This document shows positions 1 to 5,857 of a DNA stretch of 11,180 nt, piece by piece. Source of the DNA: Actinomycetota bacterium (GTDB lineage Bacteria > Actinomycetota > Acidimicrobiia > IMCC26256 > PALSA-610); NCBI GenBank assembly GCA_030839005.1, contig JAUZEM010000206.1, positions 1 to 11,180 of the forward strand, given 5' to 3'. The notes under the pieces are model-generated. The model saw only the letters and a program-made list of their open reading frames with translations. It made no database searches and was not told the DNA's origin. The position numbers and the translations under genes were made by a program. Position 1 is the first letter of the stretch, and the number at the start of each line of letters is the position of its first letter.

Positions 1-225
1 GCCGAACCCGACCGCATCGACGTGGAGCGACGGATCGCCCGCCACGTCGCGTTCGGGTACGGGATCCACTTTTGCCTCGGCGCCGCGCTCGCCCGGCTCG
101 AAGGCCGGATCGCGCTGGAGGAGACGCTGAAACGATTTCCGACCTGGGATGTCGACGACGACCGCTGCGAGATGGTGCACACGAGCACTGTGCGCGGCTA
201 CGCCAAGGTGCCCATCGTCACGTGA
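1..225 (+). CDS. Cytochrome P450, C-terminal part only (5' end outside window)
   Basis: This is the last 74 residues of a bacterial cytochrome P450, a haem-thiolate monooxygenase that uses electrons from ferredoxin or a reductase to hydroxylate a hydrophobic substrate. The reading frame is open from base 1, so the start lies to the left. The haem-binding loop FGYGIHFCLG is intact at visible residues 18-27. The cysteine that ligates the haem iron is codon 73-75. It is followed by the usual L-helix sequence AALARLEGRIALEE and a normal short C-terminal strand region, so this end of the protein is complete. The substrate-recognition parts are not in the window, so subfamily and substrate cannot be told. 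The TGA stop sits inside an 8-bp palindrome shared with the stop of the next, convergent gene. Family assignment is firm from the haem motif. Confidence 0.95.
   Translation, partial: AEPDRIDVERRIARHVAFGYGIHFCLGAALARLEGRIALEETLKRFPTWDVDDDRCEMVHTSTVRGYAKVPIVT
218..225. other. Palindrome TCACGTGA carrying the stop codons of two convergent genes
   Basis: The perfect 8-bp palindrome TCACGTGA supplies the TGA stop of the P450 gene on the plus strand (223-225) and the TGA stop of the methyltransferase-DinB gene on the minus strand (220-218). The two coding regions therefore overlap tail to tail by exactly these 8 bp. There is no space for a terminator between them. This is read directly from the sequence; no regulatory function is claimed. 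Confidence 0.9.
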
Positions 226-1333
226 GATCGCCGCGATGGTGCAAGAGCTCGTGCACGGTGTGGATCGCGATCCATTCGACCGTGCGGAGCGCGGGCTCGG
301 GGTAGTTGTAGACGCCGGTTCGCTCCCAGCCCGCGTCGTCGAGGCCGTCGAGCATTGACGCGAGCGCGTCGGCCAACGTCAGGAACTCGGCGACGACCTG
401 AGCCGGGTCCTGCTCGTTGTAACGATCCTCGACCACGCGTTCGTCGCGTCGCATCGGCACGAAGACCGGTTCGACTTCGTCTTGCGCGAGGAGGATCCGC
501 TCGGTCTGGACGCGCAGGACGTCGCGCACGTGACATGCGTACTCGAGCGGTGACCAGACGTCGGGCTCGGTCCTGATCCGAATCGAGGCGTCGTCAAGTT
601 TCCTGAATTTCTCGGCGAACGCGTCCGCGTCCGATCGGAGCCACGGCGTGATCTCGGCGCGCCCTATCGCGTAGGTGAACCCGCATTGTGAGCATGTGTC
701 GTCGAGGGCGCGAAAACCGACGAAGTCGAACAGGCGCACGTCGTCCCGGAACGGACGGGGCGGCCCCGTGAGCCGGTGCACACCGACACCGAACATCGTT
801 CCCTCGGGCGCGTGGAACGCCACCTCTTCGAACCCGTTCTCCGCGAGTCGCCGGCGCACTCCCGGAGTCACGTCGGGCGGCCGGCGATGACGGGTCCAGA
901 TCACCGCGGCCTGCGGGGCGCACAGCGTCGGCAACAGGTCGATCGTGCGCATCATATCGGCGCCGGTGATATTGCCGAACACGCCGCATACGAGGACGAG
1001 ATCCGCCGGTACCGCGCCCGAGTACGACGCCGCCATGCCCGCGTCGGCGCACAACACCTCGACCGTCGCCGGCGCGCGCGTCCGGGCCGTCGCCGCGAGC
1101 TCGGGGTCGAGCTCGACGAGCAGACCCTCTACATCGGCGCGGCGGGGGTGGTTCTCCAGCACGCCGAGGAGATCGCGGCCCTCGCCGGCGCACATACTCG
1201 CCACCCGGATCGGCCCGGGCGGCGCGGCGTCGAGTAGGGCTGCGATGCACTGCTGCACGACCGCGAGGCGGCGCGCGAGGGGGCTCCCGCGATGGTCGTA
1301 GGCCTCGTGCCACTCGCGCCAGTCGTGCGTCAT
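218..1333 (-). CDS. Fusion protein: SAM-dependent methyltransferase + DinB-family domain
   Basis: 371 residues with two domains. Residues about 1-200 look like a class I SAM-dependent methyltransferase: a SAM-binding loop VASMCAGEGRDLLG at 44-57, an acidic strand end LLVELDP at 71-77 that should hold the SAM ribose, and CADAG at 95-99. From about 214 the sequence becomes a DinB-family four-helix domain. It begins with CSQCGF, resembling the N-terminus of free-standing actinobacterial DinB proteins, then WSPLEYACHVRDVL (His268) and WIAIHTVHELLHH (His358, His361 and His365/366) as the probable metal ligands. DinB relatives include mycothiol- and bacillithiol-dependent transferases, but many members have no known function. 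The frame is uninterrupted, so the fusion appears real. Substrate is unknown. The ATG lies 16 bp from the divergent neighbour's ATG and has no Shine-Dalgarno sequence, so the mRNA may be leaderless. Confidence 0.85.
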   Translation of the reverse strand: MTHDWREWHEAYDHRGSPLARRLAVVQQCIAALLDAAPPGPIRVASMCAGEGRDLLGVLENHPRRADVEGLLVELDPELAATARTRAPATVEVLCADAGMAASYSGAVPADLVLVCGVFGNITGADMMRTIDLLPTLCAPQAAVIWTRHRRPPDVTPGVRRRLAENGFEEVAFHAPEGTMFGVGVHRLTGPPRPFRDDVRLFDFVGFRALDDTCSQCGFTYAIGRAEITPWLRSDADAFAEKFRKLDDASIRIRTEPDVWSPLEYACHVRDVLRVQTERILLAQDEVEPVFVPMRRDERVVEDRYNEQDPAQVVAEFLTLADALASMLDGLDDAGWERTGVYNYPEPALRTVEWIAIHTVHELLHHRGDLT

Positions 1334-1349
1334 CGGCCAGAATCATCGC
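1334..1349. promoter_or_regulatory. 16-bp divergent gap; possible overlapping leaderless promoters
   Basis: Only 16 bp separate the ATG of the minus-strand fusion gene from the ATG of the plus-strand oxidoreductase. Neither start has a purine-rich Shine-Dalgarno sequence. Weak -10-like hexamers with the conserved A at position 2 and T at position 6 lie at leaderless spacing: CAGAAT (1338-1343) for the right-hand gene and GATGAT (minus strand, 1347-1342) for the left-hand gene. Both are poor matches, so the promoters are inferred mainly from the lack of space. If each start is correct, the promoters must overlap each other and any -35 regions must lie within the opposite gene. Confidence 0.3.
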
Positions 1350-2390
1350 ATGACCTATCGCGTCGTTCAGTGGGCCACCGGACTCGTGGGCAAAGAGTCG
1401 ATCAAAGGTGTGCTCACCCATCCCGAGCTCGAGCTCGTCGGGTGCTGGGTGCACAGCCCCGACAAGGTGGGACGCGACGTCGGCGAGCTCTGCGAGCTCG
1501 GACCGATCGGCGTGCGGGCGACCGGGAGTATCGACGAGATCTGCGCGCTCGACGCCGACGCGGTCGTGTACTCGCCCGTGATGGCAAGTACGCGCGACGT
1601 GATCCGACTGCTCGAGTCGGGCAAGAACGTCGTGACGCCGGTCGGTTGGATCTATCCCGGCGACTCACCCGGCGTCGCCGCGCTCCAGGCGGCGTGCCTG
1701 ACCGGCCACGCGACGCTGCACGGCACCGGCATCAATCCCGGTGGCATCACCGAACGGTTCCCGCTCATGCTGTCCGCGCTGTGTCGCAACATTCGTCACG
1801 TGCGCGCCGAGGAATTTTCCGACATTCGCAACTATCCGACCGACATGGTCGTGCGTGAGGTGATGCTCTTCGGCAAGGCACCCGAGGTCGCCGCGAAAAG
1901 CCCGATGATCGACGTGCTCGGTCACGGTTTCATGCAGTCGATCGACATGGTCGCCGCCGCGCTCGGCTGGCAGCTCGACGCGGACAAGCCGTCGTTGCAC
2001 GAGATGGCGGTCGCGACCCGTCCACTCGACACACCGGTCGGCGTCATCGACGAGGGCACGGTCGCGGGGCAGCGGTTCACGTGGGAAGGGACCGTCGGCG
2101 GCGCAACGGTCATGACCGTCCGAGTCAACTGGCTGATGGGATCGGAGGCGCTCGATCCGGCTTGGACGCTCGGCGAGCAGCGCTTCGAGGTCGCGCTCGA
2201 CGCCGAGCCGCCCGTTTCGTGCACGTTCCATGGCTTACATCCGCCGGTCGTCGGCGAGCAGCCCGAGATCGGGCTCATCGCCCCGGCGATGCACTGCGTG
2301 AACGCCATCCCCTACGTATGCAGGGCCGAACCGGGCATCAAGACGTATCTCGACCTGCCCCTGCTCGCGGGCCGCGCCGCTCTCCGCTGA
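1350..2390 (+). CDS. NAD(P)H-dependent amine dehydrogenase / dihydrodipicolinate reductase-like oxidoreductase
   Basis: 346 residues. The N-terminus is a Rossmann fold (YRVVQWATGLVGKESIKGVL, residues 3-22) with the glycine-rich turn near the first strand, followed by GCWVHSPDKVGRDVGEL (31-47). This matches proteins annotated as dihydrodipicolinate reductase N-terminal domain proteins or 2,4-diaminopentanoate dehydrogenase-like enzymes. GTGINPGG at 125-132 is a conserved family segment. The length is normal for this group and longer than true DapB (about 250), and no lysine-biosynthesis gene is nearby, so a role in lysine synthesis is unlikely. The real substrate is unknown; many homologues sit in actinobacterial catabolic clusters. 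The chosen ATG gives the fold its complete first strand, with only two residues before it. The stop is 3 bp from the stop of the convergent SDR gene. Confidence 0.85.
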   Translation: MTYRVVQWATGLVGKESIKGVLTHPELELVGCWVHSPDKVGRDVGELCELGPIGVRATGSIDEICALDADAVVYSPVMASTRDVIRLLESGKNVVTPVGWIYPGDSPGVAALQAACLTGHATLHGTGINPGGITERFPLMLSALCRNIRHVRAEEFSDIRNYPTDMVVREVMLFGKAPEVAAKSPMIDVLGHGFMQSIDMVAAALGWQLDADKPSLHEMAVATRPLDTPVGVIDEGTVAGQRFTWEGTVGGATVMTVRVNWLMGSEALDPAWTLGEQRFEVALDAEPPVSCTFHGLHPPVVGEQPEIGLIAPAMHCVNAIPYVCRAEPGIKTYLDLPLLAGRAALR

Positions 2391-2393
2391 CGT

Positions 2394-3182
2394 TCAGAGA
2401 CGTTCGAAGGGGATCGTGAACGCGGGAGCTTCGACGCCTCCGTCGACCTCGAAGACCTTCCCGGTCACGAACGACGACGCCGGCGAGGCGAGGTAGACGA
2501 CCGCCGCGGCGATGTCGGTGGGGAGACCGACGCGCTGCATCGGCGTGTTTCCCTCGAGCTGGGCGCGCACGGCGTCGTCGGAAAGCACGTGGGCGAGCGC
2601 GTCGGTCTCGATGCCACCGACCTCGATGGCGTTGACTCGTATCTTCGGCGCCAACTCGGGGGCCATCGCGCGCGTCATCATCGAAAGCGCAGCCTTGGCG
2701 GTCGCATACGCGGTGAAGCACGGCTGCACCATGCTCGCGGAGCGCGACGAGATGTTGACGATCGCGCCGCTTCCCGCTTCGATCATGTGCGGGACGACGA
2801 GCTTGCTCAGGAGGAACGCGGAAGTCACGTTGAAGCGCAATGCCATCTCGAACGATCGCTCGCTGGTGGCCATGAACGCCCGCGGGAGGGATCCGCCAGC
2901 GTTGTTGAGCAATATGTCGATGCGACCGAACTCCTCGACGGCTCGGGCAACGAGCCGTTCGAGCTGCTCGGTCACGGTCACGTCCGTCGCGACCGCGAGC
3001 GCGCGGCGGCCGATCGCTCGTACCTGGGCGGCAATCTCGTCGATGTCGGCTTGCGTGCGTGCCGCGCACACGACGTCGGCGCCGGCCTCGGCCAACGCCC
3101 GCGCGCAACCCGCGCCGATGCCCTTTCCTGCGCCGGTCACGATCGCGACGCGGTCGTCGAGGCGAAATTGATCGAGAATCAC
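2394..3182 (-). CDS. Short-chain dehydrogenase/reductase (SDR family)
   Basis: 262 residues, the usual size of a classical SDR. The cofactor loop TGAGKGIG appears at about residues 16-23, the structural NNAGG motif near 92-96, the catalytic serine in NISSRSAS, and the YATAKAA segment provides the catalytic Tyr and Lys (YxxxK). The C-terminal part has GLPTDIAAAVVYLASPASSFVTG, typical of FabG-like enzymes, followed by the VDGG turn. It should therefore reduce a ketone or oxidise an alcohol with NAD(P). The substrate cannot be read from sequence; FabG-like, glucose-dehydrogenase-like and steroid/acyl-CoA dehydrogenases all share these motifs. The start is GTG without a clear ribosome-binding site, 27 bp after the glutathione peroxidase stop, so it is probably the last gene of a kinase-peroxidase-SDR transcript. 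Confidence 0.93.
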   Translation of the reverse strand: MILDQFRLDDRVAIVTGAGKGIGAGCARALAEAGADVVCAARTQADIDEIAAQVRAIGRRALAVATDVTVTEQLERLVARAVEEFGRIDILLNNAGGSLPRAFMATSERSFEMALRFNVTSAFLLSKLVVPHMIEAGSGAIVNISSRSASMVQPCFTAYATAKAALSMMTRAMAPELAPKIRVNAIEVGGIETDALAHVLSDDAVRAQLEGNTPMQRVGLPTDIAAAVVYLASPASSFVTGKVFEVDGGVEAPAFTIPFERL

Positions 3183-3209
3183 GCGAGTTGCGCCGGAGCC
3201 CGATCGAAA

Positions 3210-3698
3210 CTAGTTCGCGAGCGCCTTCTCGATCGCGCCCACGACATCGGCGTTCTCGGGCTCGACCATCGGCGAGAAACGCTCGAGCACCTCGCCGTCG
3301 CGCGACACGAGGAACTTCTCGAAGTTCCAACGGATGTCGCCGGTGTGGCCCTCGGCGTCGGCCTTGGGTGTGAGCTGCTGGTACAGCGCGTGCCGGCCGT
3401 CGCCGTTCACCTCGATCTTCTCCGACAGCGGGAAGGTCACGTTGAAGTTGGTGCTGCAGAATGTCTTGATCTCGTCGGCCGTGCCCGGTTCCTGCGCCCC
3501 GAATTGGTTACACGGGATCCCGACGACGGAGAAACCCTGGTCGCCGAAGCGCTCGTACAGCTTCTCGAGGCCCTCGTACTGCGGGGTGAGGCCACAGAAC
3601 GAAGCGACGTTCACGAGCAGCGTGACCTTGCCCTTCTGGTCGGCGAGCACGCCGGCCGCGCCGTCGAGCGATTTGATCGGAACGTCGTACACCGACAT
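3210..3698 (-). CDS. Glutathione peroxidase family protein, likely thioredoxin-dependent
   Basis: 162 residues, the normal length for a bacterial peroxidase of this family. Role: reduction of hydrogen or organic peroxides in the cytosol. The peroxidatic Cys35 lies in NVASFCGLTPQY. The rest of the catalytic tetrad is visible as Gln69 (in NQFGAQEPG), Trp124 and Asn125 (in RWNFEKF). Cys81 in KTFCSTNF matches the resolving cysteine of two-Cys, thioredoxin-using members, so a true glutathione dependence is unlikely; actinobacteria generally lack glutathione. There is no selenocysteine. The ATG is preceded by AGGGAG (minus strand, 3708-3703) four bases upstream. The gene lies 39 bp after the phosphotransferase stop and 27 bp before the SDR start, suggesting cotranscription. 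A -10-like TAGGGT (minus strand, 3733-3728) could give it a promoter of its own. Confidence 0.96.
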   Translation of the reverse strand: MSVYDVPIKSLDGAAGVLADQKGKVTLLVNVASFCGLTPQYEGLEKLYERFGDQGFSVVGIPCNQFGAQEPGTADEIKTFCSTNFNVTFPLSEKIEVNGDGRHALYQQLTPKADAEGHTGDIRWNFEKFLVSRDGEVLERFSPMVEPENADVVGAIEKALAN

Positions 3699-3702
3699 CG
3701 GA

Positions 3703-3708
3703 CTCCCT
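3703..3708 (-). promoter_or_regulatory. Ribosome-binding site of the glutathione peroxidase gene
   Basis: AGGGAG on the minus strand lies four bases before the ATG at 3698. It is one of the few clear Shine-Dalgarno sequences in the window and fixes this start. The peroxidase is therefore translated from a leadered message, unlike several neighbours that lack such a site. Confidence 0.65.
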
Positions 3709-3737
3709 TCGAGAATGACTGTCTCGCACCCTACCGT

Positions 3738-4781
3738 TCAGGCGAGGAGTCGCTCCAGGAGACCGACGCAGCCGAGCTGGTCGCACGCCGCGGTCGCACG
3801 CTGCGTACCGCCCAGGCCGATGTGGAGGGGCTGCCACTTCGCGCCCATCCCCGCGGTCGATGTGGCGGAGACCCACGAATACACCGCGAAGAGCCGGTAC
3901 TGCTCCCACGCGGACTCCGTGTCGAGGTCGACACCCGCTTCGCCCAGCAGTTCGCAATAGCGGTCGATCAGCGCGCGTTCGCCGGCAGCCCGGACCTCGG
4001 CCGGGATCGAGTTGCACATCACGTACGCGACATCGCGCAGTCCGGGTGAGCGGCCGATCATCGCCCAGTCGAGGAAGCCGGTGGTATCGCCGCCCACGGT
4101 GTCGACGAAGAGGTTTCCGAGATGCGGATCGCCGTGCACGAGGGTGCGCGGCCCGGAGTTCCACAACTGCACGATGTCGTCGTTCCGGGAAATGTAGATG
4201 TCGGCGAGGCGATGGAACTCCGCGGGCAGGCGGTCGCCGACGGCGTCGACGGCCATCTTCACGAAGGTTGCTCCGCCGCCCGCGGCGCCCGTCCCTTTCG
4301 GCGCGAGCCAGGCGAGATCGCCATCGCCTTCGAACCGCGGCGATTCCCAGAACCGCGAGTGCAGCGCGGCCATCTGCTCGACGATGTCGCGTGCGCGCCA
4401 CGCGATGTCGTCGTCCTTCGGGGTGGGGAAGCGGCACCCTCCGGCGATGAGGTCTTCCAGCACCATCACGTACCGGTCGCCGTCGAGCTCGGCGAACCAG
4501 ACGTCGGGCACCCGCACCGGTATCTCCGCCGCGAGATCGCGGTAGAAGCGCGCCTCGGCCACACCCATCCCGACCGACGTGACGAACTCGCGCTGGCGTT
4601 CGTCGAACGGCGCCAGCTTGACGAACACGGTCGACGGGACGCACGGTTCGCCGGCCAACGCGACGCGGGCCCGCCCCGTCGTTCCGGAGCTCCGGTCGAG
4701 CACCTCGACGTCCTTGACGTCGCGTCCGAGCACCGCGCTGAACCAGTCAGCTTTGAGATCGGCGACGTCGAGGGGCAGCAT
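3738..4781 (-). CDS. Phosphotransferase of the APH / ecdysteroid-kinase-like (EcKL) superfamily
   Basis: 347 residues with a protein-kinase-like fold for small substrates. FVKLAP (53-58) carries the probable ATP-binding Lys55; EARFYRDLA (76-84) resembles the paired helix with its Glu; VMVLEDL (105-111) is the hinge; HGDPHLGN (216-223) is the catalytic Brenner-type loop with Asp218 and Asn223; and LDW (237-239) gives the metal-binding Asp238. The VLEDL hinge and AALHSRFW segment resemble the EcKL/CHK kinase-like group as well as APH enzymes. It should phosphorylate a hydroxyl on a small molecule. Antibiotic resistance is not a safe reading, since most such environmental proteins have unknown substrates. 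The ATG is preceded at exactly 7 bp by TAGCCT, a good -10 hexamer, so the message is probably leaderless. It heads the likely operon with the peroxidase and SDR. Confidence 0.85.
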   Translation of the reverse strand: MLPLDVADLKADWFSAVLGRDVKDVEVLDRSSGTTGRARVALAGEPCVPSTVFVKLAPFDERQREFVTSVGMGVAEARFYRDLAAEIPVRVPDVWFAELDGDRYVMVLEDLIAGGCRFPTPKDDDIAWRARDIVEQMAALHSRFWESPRFEGDGDLAWLAPKGTGAAGGGATFVKMAVDAVGDRLPAEFHRLADIYISRNDDIVQLWNSGPRTLVHGDPHLGNLFVDTVGGDTTGFLDWAMIGRSPGLRDVAYVMCNSIPAEVRAAGERALIDRYCELLGEAGVDLDTESAWEQYRLFAVYSWVSATSTAGMGAKWQPLHIGLGGTQRATAACDQLGCVGLLERLLA

Positions 4782-4819
4782 CGGCGCGAGGCTACGCGCT
4801 CCCGATAACTTCTGCGCTC
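4782..4819. promoter_or_regulatory. 38-bp divergent promoter region with two leaderless-type -10 boxes
   Basis: Between the divergent phosphotransferase (ATG at 4781) and MDR oxidoreductase (GTG at 4820) are two hexamers that fit the actinobacterial TANNNT -10 box. On the minus strand TAGCCT (4794-4789) ends 7 bp before the ATG. On the plus strand TAACTT (4806-4811) ends 8 bp before the GTG. At this spacing transcription would begin at or next to each start codon. No Shine-Dalgarno sequence precedes either start, which agrees with leaderless messages. No convincing -35 box is seen for either, and both -35 regions would overlap the opposing promoter. Confidence 0.5.
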
Positions 4820-5851
4820 GTGTCGTCGTCGCGCGCGCATCGAGGGTTGGCGAACCGACAGGTGGTGCTCGCGAAGCGGCCGGTCGGGATGGTCACCGAA
4901 TCGTGCTTCGAGACGACCGAGGTGCCCGTGCCGCCACTCGGCGACGGTGAGGCGCTGCTCGAGGTGCGCTATCTCGGCATCGATCCGACGATCCGCGGTT
5001 GGCTCGACGAGCGCGGCAACTACATGCCCGGAGTCGCGATCGGAGGGGTCGTTCGATCGAACGGCGTCGGGGTCGTGGTCGAGACGAACAACCCCGTCGA
5101 GTATCCGCTCGGACGCGCGTTCATGCATCTGACCGGCTGGCAGCAGTACTGCGTCGTCGAGTCTGATCCGTTCCCTCCGATCACGATGGTGCCGGAGGAT
5201 GTCGAGCTGCGGGACGTGCTCGGAGTGCTCGGCCACGTCGGCGTCACGGCCTACGTCGGCGTGCTCGTGGTCGCCAACCCGCAACCGGGCGAGACATTCT
5301 GCGTCTCGGCCGCCGCGAGCAGCGTGGGCTCCGTCGCGGGACAGATCGCGAGGATGAAGGGCGCCGTCGTCGTCGGCATCGCGGGGTCGGCGGAGAAGTG
5401 CGCGTGGGTCACCGACGAGCTCGGCTTCGACGCCTGCATCGACTACAAGCGCGAGGATGTCGCCGGCCGACTCAAGGAGCTCGCGCCCAAGGGTGTTGAT
5501 GTCTTCTTCGACAACGTCGGCGGAGAGTTGCTCGACACGGTGCTGCGACGCCTTGCGCTGCGGGCGCGCGTCGTCCTGTGCGGCGACATCTCTACGTACA
5601 ACCTCGACGGGCCGGCTCCGGCGCTTCACAACATCCGGTATCTCATGGGGAAGCGGGCGCGGATGGAGGGTTTCAACACGCTCGACCACTGGGACCGCTA
5701 CGGCGAGGCAACCGAGCAGCTCGCCGCGTGGCTCGCCTCGGGGCAAATCAAGCACCGGGTTCACGAGCTCGACGGGATCGATCGAGCCCCGGAGGCGCTG
5801 GTGCGAATGTTCTCGGGTGAGCACCTGGGCAAGCTCGTCGTCCGGCTGTAA
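4820..5851 (+). CDS. NADP-dependent medium-chain oxidoreductase, CurA / prostaglandin-reductase-like
   Basis: 343 residues, zinc-independent MDR superfamily. The order of conserved pieces follows E. coli CurA (YncB) and leukotriene B4 dehydrogenase/PTGR enzymes: NRQVVLAKRPVG (12-23), YLGIDPTIRGWL (51-62), a GW..Y segment (106-110), the nucleotide-binding turn AAASSVGSVAGQ (164-175), GIAGSAEKC (186-194), and FFDNVGGE followed by CGDISTYN. Such enzymes reduce the double bond of alpha,beta-unsaturated ketones or aldehydes with NADPH, in detoxification or side-chain catabolism. The structural-zinc cysteine cluster of alcohol dehydrogenases is absent, as expected. Start: GTG at 4820 sits at leaderless distance from a -10 box. 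A TTG at 4847 would start closer to the conserved NRQ and is the alternative. The TAA stop is 6 bp from the convergent histidine kinase stop. Confidence 0.92.
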   Translation: MSSSRAHRGLANRQVVLAKRPVGMVTESCFETTEVPVPPLGDGEALLEVRYLGIDPTIRGWLDERGNYMPGVAIGGVVRSNGVGVVVETNNPVEYPLGRAFMHLTGWQQYCVVESDPFPPITMVPEDVELRDVLGVLGHVGVTAYVGVLVVANPQPGETFCVSAAASSVGSVAGQIARMKGAVVVGIAGSAEKCAWVTDELGFDACIDYKREDVAGRLKELAPKGVDVFFDNVGGELLDTVLRRLALRARVVLCGDISTYNLDGPAPALHNIRYLMGKRARMEGFNTLDHWDRYGEATEQLAAWLASGQIKHRVHELDGIDRAPEALVRMFSGEHLGKLVVRL

Positions 5852-5857
5852 CCGGGG

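Noticed and set aside
594..1454. Minus-strand open frame of 286 codons overlapping the fusion gene
   Set aside because: Same strand, other frame of the methyltransferase-DinB gene; Arg/Pro/Ala-rich shadow translation without motifs.
2589..4049. Long plus-strand open frame (486 codons)
   Set aside because: It runs antisense across three well-supported genes (SDR, peroxidase, kinase), has low-complexity Arg/Val/Leu-rich sequence and no family motif. It arises from high GC and few stop codons.
3738..4781. Aminoglycoside resistance gene
   Set aside because: The shared kinase loop alone does not show this activity. The hinge and neighbouring genes point more to an EcKL-like or general metabolic kinase.
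4466..5824. Long minus-strand open frame (452 codons)
   Set aside because: Antisense to the MDR gene, whose protein matches CurA along its whole length. The antisense product has no recognisable motif and also crosses the divergent promoter region.
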